From contig JAPZRU010000032.1 of assembly GCA_027531255.1 (NCBI GenBank), forward strand, positions 1-58,844: a stretch of DNA of 58,844 bases, given 5' to 3'. This document shows, in pieces, positions 44,774 through 53,604 of the stretch (the stretch's first letter is position 1; each line of letters opens with the position of its first letter). The notes below the pieces were generated by a model. The model ran no database searches. It was not told where the DNA came from and saw only the letters and a list, made by a program, of their open reading frames with translations. This stretch comes from Steroidobacteraceae bacterium (GTDB lineage: Bacteria > Pseudomonadota > Gammaproteobacteria > Steroidobacterales > Steroidobacteraceae). The position numbers and the translations under genes were made by a program.

Positions 44774-45954
44774 CGCGCGCCGCCTGGGTCGTGTTCCTGA
44801 AGGAGCTGCGCGAGAACTTCCGCGACCGGCGCACGCTGCTCACCGCGCTGCTGTTCGGGCCGCTCGGCGCGCCGGTGCTGTTCGCGGTGCTGATGAACGT
44901 GACGCTGGAGCGCGGCGCGGAGCGGGGGGAGGAGCCGGTCGAGGTCGTGGTGGTCGGGCGCGAGCACGCGCCGAACCTGGTCGCGTACCTGCAGCAGCAG
45001 GGCGCCGCGGTCGAGGAACGCCCGGGGGTCACGCCGGAGACGGCCAGCGCCGCCGTGCGCCGGCGCCAGGCGGCGCTGGTGCTGGTGATCCCGGCCGACT
45101 TCGGCGAGCGGCTGCGGGCCGGGCAGCCGGCGGCGGTGGGCCTGCACGCGGACTCGTCGGACACCGGCACCGCGGGTGCCCGCAGCCGCCTCGCGTCGAT
45201 GCTGCAGGGCTACTCGTCGCGCACCGCCGCACAACGACTCCAGGCCCGTGGCCTGTCCCCGCTGCTGGTCCAGCCCGTCGCGGTGGACCTCGTGGACGTG
45301 GCGACCCCGGCCAGCCGCGCGCTGCTCGTGCTCGGCATGCTGAGCTACTTCATCGTGTTCGCGACCATGATGGGCGGCCTCTACGTCGCGATCGACGCCA
45401 CCGCCGGCGAGCGCGAGCGCGGCTCGCTCGAGCCGCTGCTGACCAACCCGGTACCCCGGGAGCAGATCGTCTACGCCAAGATCGCGAGCGCCGCGGTGTT
45501 CATGTCGCTCTCGCTGACGCTGACCGTGGTCGGCTTCGCCGTCGGGCTGCGTTTCGTCCGGCTGGAGGAGCTCGGCATGTCCGCCAACTTCGGCCCCGAG
45601 GTGGCGGTCGGGGTGATCGCGGTGATGCTGCCGTTCGTGGTGCTCGGGGCGGCGCTGATGACGATCGTCGCGAGCTTCACCCGCAGCTACCGCGAGGCGC
45701 AGAGCTGGCTGACCGCGGTGCTGCTGGTGCCGACCGTGCCGATCATCTTCGCGGCGATCTACCAGGTGCAGCCGAGCCTGTCCCTGATGTGGATTCCGTC
45801 GCTGAGCCAGCACCTCGCGATCAACGGGTGGCTGCGCGACGACCCGCTGCCGCTGGTCCAGCTGGCGGCGTCGGGCGCCGCGACCCTGCTGCTCGGGCTC
45901 GTGCTGGCCTGGGTGGCCGCCCGTCTGTATCGCCGCGAGGCCGTCCTGGGCTGA
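44770..45954 (+). CDS. natB: ABC-2-type permease, NatB-like
   Basis: A 394-residue membrane permease. It has an N-terminal membrane helix with a charged start (WVVFLKELRENFRDRRTLL), a large external loop (about 45-170), then five or so hydrophobic segments including FIVFATMMGGLYVAIDATAGERERGSLEP split by the conserved ERERGSLE motif of NatB/ABC-2 proteins. It overlaps the ATPase stop by four bases and ends facing the convergent Tad operon, with 76 bases between them and no strong terminator visible. Confidence 0.88.
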   Translation: MTRAAWVVFLKELRENFRDRRTLLTALLFGPLGAPVLFAVLMNVTLERGAERGEEPVEVVVVGREHAPNLVAYLQQQGAAVEERPGVTPETASAAVRRRQAALVLVIPADFGERLRAGQPAAVGLHADSSDTGTAGARSRLASMLQGYSSRTAAQRLQARGLSPLLVQPVAVDLVDVATPASRALLVLGMLSYFIVFATMMGGLYVAIDATAGERERGSLEPLLTNPVPREQIVYAKIASAAVFMSLSLTLTVVGFAVGLRFVRLEELGMSANFGPEVAVGVIAVMLPFVVLGAALMTIVASFTRSYREAQSWLTAVLLVPTVPIIFAAIYQVQPSLSLMWIPSLSQHLAINGWLRDDPLPLVQLAASGAATLLLGLVLAWVAARLYRREAVLG

Positions 45955-46030
45955 CGCGTTTGTTGGTCATCGCGTCACTGGATCGCCTCCAAGTCCTGCT
46001 TTCTCGTCATCTCGCCGTCGCGTCCCGGGC

Positions 46031-47083
46031 TCATCGATCGGGCCGCAGTGCGTCCCGGTCGACGTCCGTGGCGAAGTGCAGCAGCGCGTGCGCCCGCAGC
46101 GGCAGGCGGTTCGCCGCGTAGCAGCCGCGACGGTAGGGATCGAGGTCGAAGCGGGCCAGCGTGCCCGTGATCAGCCGGTCCACGAGCGGCACCACCAGCG
46201 GGTGGCAGTAGTCCACGCGCAGGCTCAGCAGGGTCGCGTCGGCCCGGGTCTGCTGCGAGGTCGGACCGACCGTCGACGCGGGGCCGCGGGTGTCCACGGG
46301 TAGCACGGTACCGCCCGCCGGCCCGGGCCGGCCGAAGTCGGCGAACGAGGCGGTCGTCGGGCTGAGGACCGTCAGGCGCGTGAGCCACGGAGTGCGGACC
46401 TCGGCCAGCGCCCGCGCGTAGGCGCCGGCCCCGGCGCCGCCCCAGGACTGCGGGTCGAGGTCCGTGCCACCGCGGAGGTGCAGCGCGACCAGCCCCTTGG
46501 CCAGGTAGCGCTGCATCGCCTCGCGGCGGCCGTGCTCCACTGCCCCGGCCCGGGCGGCCAGGAAGGTCGCGTGGTTCAGCGCATGGTGCGCCGAGTACAG
46601 CAGGCCGACCTGCAGCACGCCGAGCATCAGCGGCACCAGCACCAGCAGGGCGACGATCGAGAACTCCACCGTCGCGGCACCCCGGGCACGGCCCTGGGCT
46701 TTGCTGCGCTCCGCCGCGCGGCCCTCCGCGGGGGCGGGCAGCAGGCGGTCTCCGACCCGGAGCCCGAGGCGCGCCGCCTCGCCGGCCCGCAGTTCCAGCA
46801 CCCGGGCCGCCCCCGGCTGCAGCGCCATGCGGCCGGGCGGCAGGGCCTCGACGATCCGCAGCACGAGTCCGCGATCCGTGCAGAACACGACGTCGATCGG
46901 GAACCGCATGCCCACGGTGTGGATCGCGCGGCATGGCTCGATCACGAGCGCCGTGGCATCCGGGGGCGGCTCCCGACCGAGCAGACCGCGCGCCCGCTCG
47001 AAGGCATTGCTGCACACCAGACCCTGCAGCAAACCGACGTCGCCACCCAGTGCATCCCGCCGCAACCACCGGGCTTCGCGCAT
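46031..47083 (-). CDS. Fusion of DUF192 domain and TadE-like pseudopilin
   Basis: A 350-residue protein with two parts. Residues about 20-113 are a DUF192 (UPF0127) domain: ERARGLLGREPPPDATALV, IEPCRAIHTVGMRFPIDVVF and RMALQPGAARVLELRAGEAA. Residues about 133-165 have the TadE-like prepilin motif RARG/AATVEF with Glu at +5 and a hydrophobic stretch (IVALLVLVPLMLGVLQVG), followed by a periplasmic domain with a few Cys. No stop or internal start separates them. If a prepilin peptidase cuts at G135, the DUF192 part would be removed as a leader. It is last in the Tad operon, one base after tadC. Confidence 0.85.
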   Translation of the reverse strand: MREARWLRRDALGGDVGLLQGLVCSNAFERARGLLGREPPPDATALVIEPCRAIHTVGMRFPIDVVFCTDRGLVLRIVEALPPGRMALQPGAARVLELRAGEAARLGLRVGDRLLPAPAEGRAAERSKAQGRARGAATVEFSIVALLVLVPLMLGVLQVGLLYSAHHALNHATFLAARAGAVEHGRREAMQRYLAKGLVALHLRGGTDLDPQSWGGAGAGAYARALAEVRTPWLTRLTVLSPTTASFADFGRPGPAGGTVLPVDTRGPASTVGPTSQQTRADATLLSLRVDYCHPLVVPLVDRLITGTLARFDLDPYRRGCYAANRLPLRAHALLHFATDVDRDALRPDR

Positions 47084-47084
47084 C

Positions 47085-47957
47085 TCAGAAGCCCTCCATC
47101 AGGCGCAGGGCGATCGGGAAGCCGAGTACCAGGAAGGTGCAGGGGAAGATGCAGAGGATCAGCGGCGCCAGCATCCGGACCGGCGCCTGCATCGCCAGCT
47201 TCTCGGCGCGGGCGAACCGCTCCTGGGTTCGTTGTGCAGCCTGCGCCCGCAGCACGGGCCCGAGTCCGGCGCCGGTCTTCTCCGCCTGCACCAGGGCACC
47301 GACCAGCGCGGTCACCCCCGGCTCCGCCATCCAGTCCTCGAAACTGCGCAGCGCCTCCACCCGCGACCGCCCGGCCCGAACCTCGCCGAGCAGCCGCTGG
47401 AGTCCGCGCCGCAGGGCGCCGTCCGGGGCCTTCTCCGTGGCATGCCCGATCGCGGTCGCAAGGCTGCAGCCCGATTCGACGGCGAGGGTCAGTACGTCCA
47501 GGTAGGTCGGCAGTTCGCGGCGGATCGCGGCCTCGCGGCGCGCGGCGAGATCCCTGAGCTTCAGGACCGGGAAGAGCGCCCCGAACCCAGCGCCGACCAG
47601 CACGGGTGCCGGGTACTCGAGGTCGAATCCGGCCGCGAAGGCTGCGCCGCCGAGCGCACCCACGACCGCATAGGCGGCGATCACGCCCACCCACTCGTCG
47701 GCATCCACCCGCCCCTGCAGCTCCGCGCGCTTCAGCGACGGGCGCACCCTCTCCAGCCAACGCGAGGGCACGAGCCTCCGCAGGTAATGTCCCATGACCC
47801 GCGCACCGGGCCAGACCGGCCGCGCGAAGCCGGGGGGAGGCCTCCGGAACGGCCGGTCGTCCGGCGGCACCGCCAGCAGCAGACCGGCGGCGGCGTGGCC
47901 TAGGGACACCCCGGCGAGTGCAGCGGTCGTCAGCGCGAATCCCAGCAGCGCGTCCAT
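47085..47957 (-). CDS. tadC: Tad pilus inner-membrane platform protein TadC
   Basis: A 290-residue type II secretion F-domain protein with hydrophobic N- and C-termini and a central cytosolic domain (RRELPTYLDVLTLAVESGCS, ALRSFEDWMAEPGVTALVGA, QAEKTGAGLGPVLRAQA) typical of TadC. TadB and TadC form the platform that the ATPase CpaF/TadA drives. It starts 13 bases after tadB ends. Confidence 0.92.
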   Translation of the reverse strand: MDALLGFALTTAALAGVSLGHAAAGLLLAVPPDDRPFRRPPPGFARPVWPGARVMGHYLRRLVPSRWLERVRPSLKRAELQGRVDADEWVGVIAAYAVVGALGGAAFAAGFDLEYPAPVLVGAGFGALFPVLKLRDLAARREAAIRRELPTYLDVLTLAVESGCSLATAIGHATEKAPDGALRRGLQRLLGEVRAGRSRVEALRSFEDWMAEPGVTALVGALVQAEKTGAGLGPVLRAQAAQRTQERFARAEKLAMQAPVRMLAPLILCIFPCTFLVLGFPIALRLMEGF

Positions 47958-47970
47958 GCGCGGTCTCCGT

Positions 47971-48816
47971 TCAGACGTCGATCTTCACGATGCGGGCGAT
48001 CGACAGGGCGCCGAGCCCGAGCAGCACGGCGACGATCCCGAGCACGGTCCAGCCGGCCGGCGTGGTCCAGAGCGCGCGCATCGCCTGCGGCTCGAGCCAG
48101 TTCAGGACACCCATCAGGCCGAGCGGCAGCAGGCCGACGATCCAGCCCTGCAGCCGGCCCTGCGCGGTGAGCGCCTCGATCTTCGCCTCGGTCGCCGACT
48201 TGCGGCGCAGCGTGTCGGCGAGCCGCTCGAGGCTCTCCGCGAGATTGCTGCCGAGCTCGCGCGCGATGCGCACCGAGGTGACGAAGAGGTCGTACTCCGG
48301 CCGCCCGATGCGCGCACCGAGTTCGACGAGCGCGTGGTCCAGCGACAGGCCGAGCCGCTGCTTGCGCAGCACCAGCGCGAACTCGTCGCGCAACGGCCCC
48401 GGCTGCTGCTCCGCCAGCGTGGCGAGCGCCTGCGGCAGGCCGAGCCCCGCCCGCAGGGCGCCCGCGAGGGCGGAGAGCGCGTCCGGCAGCTGGCGCACCA
48501 GGCGACGGGCGCGGCGTCGGCGCAGCGCCGACTGCACGGCGCGCGGTAGCGCGAGCCCGGCCGCCGCGGTCGCGGCCAGCGCGAACGCGCCGCCGCCGAG
48601 CGCGTAGGCGAGGGCCAGCAGCACCGACAGCGCGGCCAGGCTCCAGCGGAACAACCGCGCGGGCTCTACGAAGAGGAACAGGTCGGCGAGACCCTGCTGC
48701 GCGAGGCGAGCGATCGCGGCGCGGTAGCGCTGCACGCCTGCGCGGCCGAGCGTCGCCAGGCCGCCCACCAGCATCGCGGTCGCGAGCGCCGCGGCGAACG
48801 CGATCGCTTCGGTCAC
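47971..48816 (-). CDS. tadB: Tad pilus inner-membrane platform protein TadB
   Basis: A 281-residue type II secretion F-domain protein. Hydrophobic segments lie at the N-terminus and C-terminus, with the central RRARRLVRQLPDALSALAGA, LRAGLGLPQALATLAEQQPG and SVRIARELGSNLAESLERLA typical of TadB. GTG start at 48816 overlaps the cpaF stop (GTGA), giving translational coupling with the motor ATPase. Confidence 0.92.
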   Translation of the reverse strand: MTEAIAFAAALATAMLVGGLATLGRAGVQRYRAAIARLAQQGLADLFLFVEPARLFRWSLAALSVLLALAYALGGGAFALAATAAAGLALPRAVQSALRRRRARRLVRQLPDALSALAGALRAGLGLPQALATLAEQQPGPLRDEFALVLRKQRLGLSLDHALVELGARIGRPEYDLFVTSVRIARELGSNLAESLERLADTLRRKSATEAKIEALTAQGRLQGWIVGLLPLGLMGVLNWLEPQAMRALWTTPAGWTVLGIVAVLLGLGALSIARIVKIDV

Positions 48817-50315
48817 GGCCTGCGCTCCTCGAAGGCGGAGTAGTCGAGCGGGACTCCGGCGGAACGCAGTTCGTCGTAGAAGGTCGGCACGTAGCCGCAG
48901 CCGGTGTGATGACCGAGCGTGCGCCCGGCCGGGTCGACGCCGGTACGCCGCCAGACGAACACCTCCTGGAGCTGGATGCGGCCGGCTTCGAGCCCGGTGA
49001 TCTCGACGACCGCCGTGACGCGCCGGGCGCCGCACGGAAACCGCGTCTGCTGCACGACGACGTGCAGCGCCGCCGCGATCTGCTCACGCACCGCCGCGAC
49101 CGGCAGCTCGACGCCGGCCATCAGCGCCATCACCTCGAGTCGCGACAGGAGATCGCGCGGCGAGTTGGCGTGCGCCGTCGTCAGCGAGCCGTCGTGGCCC
49201 GTGTTCATCGCCTGCAGCATGTCGAGCGTCTCGCCGCCGCGGCACTCGCCGACGACGATCCGGTCGGGTCGCATGCGCAGCGCGTTGCGCACGAGGTCGC
49301 GGATCGTGACCTCGCCCTGGCCCTCGAGATTGCGGGGCCGCGACTCCAGCGTGACGAGATTCGCGTGGGCGAGGCGCAGCTCCGCCGCGTCCTCGATCGT
49401 GACGATGCGCTCGCCCGGCGGCACGAGGTTCGAGAGCACGTTGAGCAGCGTGGTCTTGCCGGAGCCCGTACCGCCGGCGACCACGACGTTGCGCCGGTTG
49501 GTCACGCACACGCGCAGGAACTCGACGATCGCGTCGTCCAGGGCGCCCTGCGCGACGAGGTCCTCGATGCGCAGGCGGCGGCGCGCGAACTTGCGGATCG
49601 TGATCGCGGGACCACCGATCGCGAGCGGCGGTATCACGACGTTCACTCGCGAACCGTCCGCGAGCCGCGCGTCCACGAGCGGCGAGGCCTCGTCGACGCG
49701 CCGACCCAGGGGCGTGACGATCCGCTCGACGATTCCGTACAGCGCGTCCTCGCTGCTGAACGCCACGGGCGCGCGGTGGAGGCGCCCGGAGCGTTCGACG
49801 AACACGTCGTCGGGGCCGTTCACCATGATCTCGGACACCGTTTCGTCGGCGAGCAGCGCCTCGAGCGGCCCGAGCCCGACCGCCTCGTCGAGCACCTGCG
49901 CGGCCAGTCGCGCACGATCGATGCGCGGCGGCAGGGGCAGGCGCTCGAGGATCGCGTCGACCAGCCGCGCCACCAGCGAACGCAGCTCGGCGTCGTCGAG
50001 CCGGTCGACGTCGGCACGCCGCAGATCCAGCGCGACGAGCAGTTCGGCGTGGATCGCGCGCGCGAGCCGCGCCTGCTCGAGCGAGGCGGGGTCCGGCGGC
50101 AGGTCGCTGCTCGTCGGGGGCAGCGATCCCGACGGCGTGGCCGGGACGCCGCCGACGGAATGGAGGCGCGTCGGCCGGCCGGACTCCGCGCCTGCGCGCG
50201 AGGCGCGCGGCTCTTCGGGATCCGCCTCGACGCGGGAACTCGGCGCCGAGGGAACGTCGCCTCCGGCCGCATTCGCGGCGCGACGCCGCGACCACCAGGC
50301 ACGCGCCGAACTCAC
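48813..50315 (-). CDS. cpaF: Tad pilus motor ATPase CpaF/TadA
   Basis: Type II/IV secretion ATPase of 500 residues. A long disordered N-terminus (1-80, Pro/Ser-rich) precedes the N-domain (VSEIMVNGPDDVFVERSGRL) and the RecA-like domain with Walker A AGGTGSGKTT (280-289), Asp box (IVTIEDAAELRL), Walker B RPDRIVVGECRGGE and His box TAHANSP. It powers Flp pilus assembly. GTG start overlaps the secretin stop (GTGA). CpaE/TadZ, which usually precedes cpaF, is absent. Confidence 0.93.
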   Translation of the reverse strand: MSSARAWWSRRRAANAAGGDVPSAPSSRVEADPEEPRASRAGAESGRPTRLHSVGGVPATPSGSLPPTSSDLPPDPASLEQARLARAIHAELLVALDLRRADVDRLDDAELRSLVARLVDAILERLPLPPRIDRARLAAQVLDEAVGLGPLEALLADETVSEIMVNGPDDVFVERSGRLHRAPVAFSSEDALYGIVERIVTPLGRRVDEASPLVDARLADGSRVNVVIPPLAIGGPAITIRKFARRRLRIEDLVAQGALDDAIVEFLRVCVTNRRNVVVAGGTGSGKTTLLNVLSNLVPPGERIVTIEDAAELRLAHANLVTLESRPRNLEGQGEVTIRDLVRNALRMRPDRIVVGECRGGETLDMLQAMNTGHDGSLTTAHANSPRDLLSRLEVMALMAGVELPVAAVREQIAAALHVVVQQTRFPCGARRVTAVVEITGLEAGRIQLQEVFVWRRTGVDPAGRTLGHHTGCGYVPTFYDELRSAGVPLDYSAFEERRP

Positions 50316-51634
50316 GGCCCGACTCCGCCAGGTTCGCTGCCCACCGCCTGCGCGCCGCGCGCTTCGAGTTCGCGCGCCCGCGAGACGCCCGCGGCATTCG
50401 GATCGTTGGCGAGCGCGGCAGGATCCTCGGTGGGCCGCACCACGCGCGGCGTGATCAGGATCAGCAGTTCCGTGTCCTGCTCGCGGCGCTGCCGCGAACG
50501 GAACAGGTTGCCGAGCACCGGCACCGAGCCGAGGCCCGGCACCTGCGCGGTATCGCGTCCGTGCGAACGGCTCGCGAGGCCGGCGAGCACCACCACTTCG
50601 CCTTCGCGCAGATTGATCTCGGTTGCCGAGCGGCGCTTCAGGAGGCCGGGCACGCCGAGTACGCGCACGCTCTCGTCGATCTGGCTCACTTCGGTCTCCA
50701 CGCTGGCCCAGATCGCGCCGCCGCGGTCGGCGACGGGTTTCACGTCGAGGATCACGCCGTACTCCTTGAACTCGACGTCGGTGCTGCCGAGTCCGTCCGT
50801 CACGGGAATCGGGAACTCGCCACCCGCGACGAAGCGCGCCTGCCCACCGCTGCGACAGCTCAGCGTCGGCTGCGCGATCAGCACGGCGTCGCCGCGGCTC
50901 TCGAGCAGCGCGATCCGCGAGCCGAGCGTGCTCGCGAGGCCCGCGTACGTGGCGGGCGGCCACACGCGCTTCGGCAGCACAGGCGAGCCGAGCCCGGGCG
51001 GCGCAGGCTCGGGCACGACGCGGAACAGGTCGTTGGTGTCGAAGTCCGCGATCACGCCCAGTGAGGGGCCGTTAGCGGTGGTGTCCCAGCGCACGCCGAG
51101 TTCGCGGATGGCGCTGCGCCGCACTTCGACGATGCGCACGTCGAAGTGCAGCATCGGCTCCCAGGGCAGGCGCCCGACGAAGTCGACGACGGCGCCGCCG
51201 AAGGACTCGACCACCGCCGCGACGCGCTTCTGGTCGGCGGCCGGGACGCGCTCGCCCTCCACGACGACGCGACTCCCGGCGATTCGCGCGGTGACGTTCG
51301 GCACGCCGTCGAGGAGGCGTCGCACGTGCTCGAGCACGAGGTCGAGACTCTGGGGCGTGACCGTTACGGTGACGCGGTGGCGGCGGCCGTCGCGGAGCCA
51401 CAGCGTCACGGCCGTGGTGCCAGGTGCCTGCGCGAGGAACAGCAGTTGCCCACCGTCCAGCGAGGAAACGTCTACGACCTCGCCGTCGCCGACCGCGACG
51501 CGCTGGCTGCGCACTTCGAGGACGTGCGTGTCGCCGACGTAGAGTTCGAGGCGCTCCGGCAGCGCCGGCGGCGTCTGCGCGCGCGCGGTAGAAGCGATCA
51601 GCAGCAGGGTGCCGAGCAAGAGCGAGCGGATCAT
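50312..51634 (-). CDS. cpaC: Tad pilus secretin CpaC/RcpA
   Basis: Outer-membrane secretin of 440 residues: signal peptide, an N-terminal pilus-assembly domain (LYVGDTHVLEVRSQRVAVGD), a BON-like middle (LEHVRRLLDGVPNVTARIAG) and the C-terminal secretin domain (LAGLASRSHGRDTAQVPGLG, LGNLFRSRQRREQDTELLIL with ITPRVV). It forms the pore for the pilus. It is coupled by four-base overlaps to cpaB before it and cpaF after it. Confidence 0.93.
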   Translation of the reverse strand: MIRSLLLGTLLLIASTARAQTPPALPERLELYVGDTHVLEVRSQRVAVGDGEVVDVSSLDGGQLLFLAQAPGTTAVTLWLRDGRRHRVTVTVTPQSLDLVLEHVRRLLDGVPNVTARIAGSRVVVEGERVPAADQKRVAAVVESFGGAVVDFVGRLPWEPMLHFDVRIVEVRRSAIRELGVRWDTTANGPSLGVIADFDTNDLFRVVPEPAPPGLGSPVLPKRVWPPATYAGLASTLGSRIALLESRGDAVLIAQPTLSCRSGGQARFVAGGEFPIPVTDGLGSTDVEFKEYGVILDVKPVADRGGAIWASVETEVSQIDESVRVLGVPGLLKRRSATEINLREGEVVVLAGLASRSHGRDTAQVPGLGSVPVLGNLFRSRQRREQDTELLILITPRVVRPTEDPAALANDPNAAGVSRARELEARGAQAVGSEPGGVGP

Positions 51635-52623
51635 GGGGCGGACCTCGAGGCGGTGGCGCGGGCGCGCGCGAGGCGCGCGCGGAGATCGTCGAGTGCGGTG
51701 AGCGACGCCGGCGCCGCTTCGGCAGATCGGGGCGGTTCGTCGGCCCGTGCCTGCGGCACCGCCGGCACCACGTCCACCGGCTGCCGGTGCCGCGACTCGC
51801 GCGCACCGCCGACGATGAACTCGACGTAGTCGCCGCGCGGCGGGAGGCCGCGCGCGCGGGCGGTGCGCAGCGGGGCGTCGCCGCGCAGATCGCGGACCTG
51901 CAGGACGGTGGTGCCCAGCCGACCGGCGTCGGCCGGATGCCGTAGCAGGGCCGTCAACTCGCCGGCCTGCTGCGCGAGCACGATGCGCTGCGCGTCGGCG
52001 GGCGTGACCCCGAGGGTGACGGTCGCGAAGCTCGCCGCGGGCAGGCCCGCCTTCTCCCGTTCTGCGTCCTCGCGCGTGGTGGTGCCCGTCGCGAGGACGG
52101 TGACCTGCTCGAGCAGCGGCCGCACGGTCGCGGCCTCGCCGCCGCGTTCCGTGTAGAGCAGATCGATCACGTCGCCGGGCACCAGCAGGCCGGCGAACGC
52201 GTTGATCTCGTCCACCGCGAACGTCACGGCGCGGCGGCCGGGATCGAGCTGCGCGGAGAACGCGGCCTGGCCACCGTGGGAGAGGGCGGGCCAGAGGATC
52301 GGCTCGCCCGCCTTGACCGGATGTACGAGCTGCTGGCCCTCGACCCGGCCGGCGTCTTCCGCGCGGACCGCGCTGGACGTCGCGAAGCGGCGTGGCACCT
52401 GGCGCGACGCGAGCAGTTCCGGCAGCAGCACGGTTCCCGTCTCGAGATCGACGGCGGCGACCAGCAGCCGCTGCGGCGTATGGTCCGCGGCGACGCGGGC
52501 TTCGGCCGCGCGAGCCTGTGCGGCCAGCCAGCTGCGCGCGCCCTGGAACGCGACGACGCCGAGCACGAGCGCGAGACCGAGCGTCAGCCAGTGCGGGGCG
52601 ATGCGGAAACGCCGGAATTGCAT
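51631..52623 (-). CDS. cpaB: Flp pilus assembly protein CpaB/RcpC
   Basis: A 330-residue protein with one N-terminal membrane helix (LTLGLALVLGVVAFQGA), then an SAF-like domain (LVAAVDLETGTVLLPELLAS) and the RcpC/CpaB domain (VTFAVDEINAFAGLLVPGDV, LGVTPADAQRIVLAQQAGEL). It sits in the periplasm and is thought to help the secretin channel assemble. The C-terminal 70 residues are poorly conserved and Ala/Arg-rich. Confidence 0.9.
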   Translation of the reverse strand: MQFRRFRIAPHWLTLGLALVLGVVAFQGARSWLAAQARAAEARVAADHTPQRLLVAAVDLETGTVLLPELLASRQVPRRFATSSAVRAEDAGRVEGQQLVHPVKAGEPILWPALSHGGQAAFSAQLDPGRRAVTFAVDEINAFAGLLVPGDVIDLLYTERGGEAATVRPLLEQVTVLATGTTTREDAEREKAGLPAASFATVTLGVTPADAQRIVLAQQAGELTALLRHPADAGRLGTTVLQVRDLRGDAPLRTARARGLPPRGDYVEFIVGGARESRHRQPVDVVPAVPQARADEPPRSAEAAPASLTALDDLRARLARARATASRSAP

Positions 52624-52636
52624 GACGGTGAACTCC

Positions 52637-52807
52637 TCAGGATGAAGCGATGGCCAGCGCGTAGTGGCGGTACCAGCGCTGCAGTGCCCCCAGCAGGTGC
52701 TCCATGACCGAGAGTCCGTCGGCCCACGGGGTGAGCAGGGCGGCGGCGAGCACGGCGGTGACCACCAGGTACTCGGCGAGCGCCTGGCCGCGCCGGTTGG
52801 TGCGCAT
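52637..52807 (-). CDS. Small Flp/TadE-type pilin-like protein
   Basis: A 56-residue protein with the type IVb prepilin motif RRG/QALAEYL (Glu at +5 after Gly) and a hydrophobic helix (VVTAVLAAALLTPWA), then a short tail rich in aromatic residues (QRWYRHYALA). It is too short for a full TadE; it could be a second pilin or a minor pseudopilin. It starts at ATG 52807 and lies 13 bases before cpaB in the operon. Confidence 0.75.
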   Translation of the reverse strand: MRTNRRGQALAEYLVVTAVLAAALLTPWADGLSVMEHLLGALQRWYRHYALAIASS

Positions 52808-52857
52808 GCGCCGGGGGCGACGGCAACGCGACGCGTGGCGGAGTCGCCGGGCGCGGT

Positions 52858-53604
52858 TCAAGGCAGCACCTGTGGCGGGTCGTCGCGAACGTGATGCAGC
52901 ACGAAGCCCGCAGCGCGCGAGTGCGGCACCACGGCGAGCCAGAGCTCCTCGTTGGCGCGCGTGAAGCGCAGGGCGCGCGGACGCGACGCGGGGCCGGATG
53001 CAGCGGGATCCACCGGCTGCCAGCCCGATCGCGTTGCCGCGAAACGCAGGGTGGCGAGCAGCGCAGCAGGCGGCTGAGTCGCGATCGCGACCACCTGCAC
53101 CGCGCGACGACCGGCCGCGGCGGATTCTACGGTGCGCAGCACCTGCGCCTGCGGCGGCAACGAGAGCGGTAGCGCCGGCTGCTGCGGGATCGTCGTGACG
53201 TCCGGACGTCGGGCGAGCCAGCCGGCACTGCCGCCGGCGGACGTGCCGCGGAGTTGCAGCGTTTCGTGCAGCGGGCCGACCCGGCGGCCGAGAACCCGCC
53301 AGGCGCCGACGCGCTCGTCGGTAACGTGGCGGTACTCGGCCTCGAGCGCCCAGAACTCCGCGTACCGGCGCGCGACTTCGGTCGGCGGCAGGGAGGACGT
53401 GACCGCATAGAGCGCGGTGAGCGCGCCGTCTACGCGCAGCGGCCGGGCGACCGCGGTGACCGTGACACCCACCGGAGTTGCGAGTGCGACCGGCTCCGCC
53501 GCCGACCCGGCGGAGGGTGCGGCGAGACCGAGGGACGCGACTGCCCACAGGCCAGCGATCGATCGAGCCGCGCGGCCGGTGGCGAAGCGACCGCGGTTCA
53601 GCAT
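52858..53604 (-). CDS. Exported protein of unknown function in the Tad operon
   Basis: A 248-residue protein with a signal peptide (LWAVASLGLAAPSAGSAAEP) and no membrane helix after it. It has two similar beta-rich stretches and contains PPTEVARRYAEFWALEAEYR, and LRFTRANEELWLAVVPHSRA near the end. I do not recognise the family. Its start overlaps the upstream TadE-like gene by seven bases, so it belongs to the pilus operon and may be a periplasmic assembly or tip factor (inference). Confidence 0.75.
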   Translation of the reverse strand: MLNRGRFATGRAARSIAGLWAVASLGLAAPSAGSAAEPVALATPVGVTVTAVARPLRVDGALTALYAVTSSLPPTEVARRYAEFWALEAEYRHVTDERVGAWRVLGRRVGPLHETLQLRGTSAGGSAGWLARRPDVTTIPQQPALPLSLPPQAQVLRTVESAAAGRRAVQVVAIATQPPAALLATLRFAATRSGWQPVDPAASGPASRPRALRFTRANEELWLAVVPHSRAAGFVLHHVRDDPPQVLP

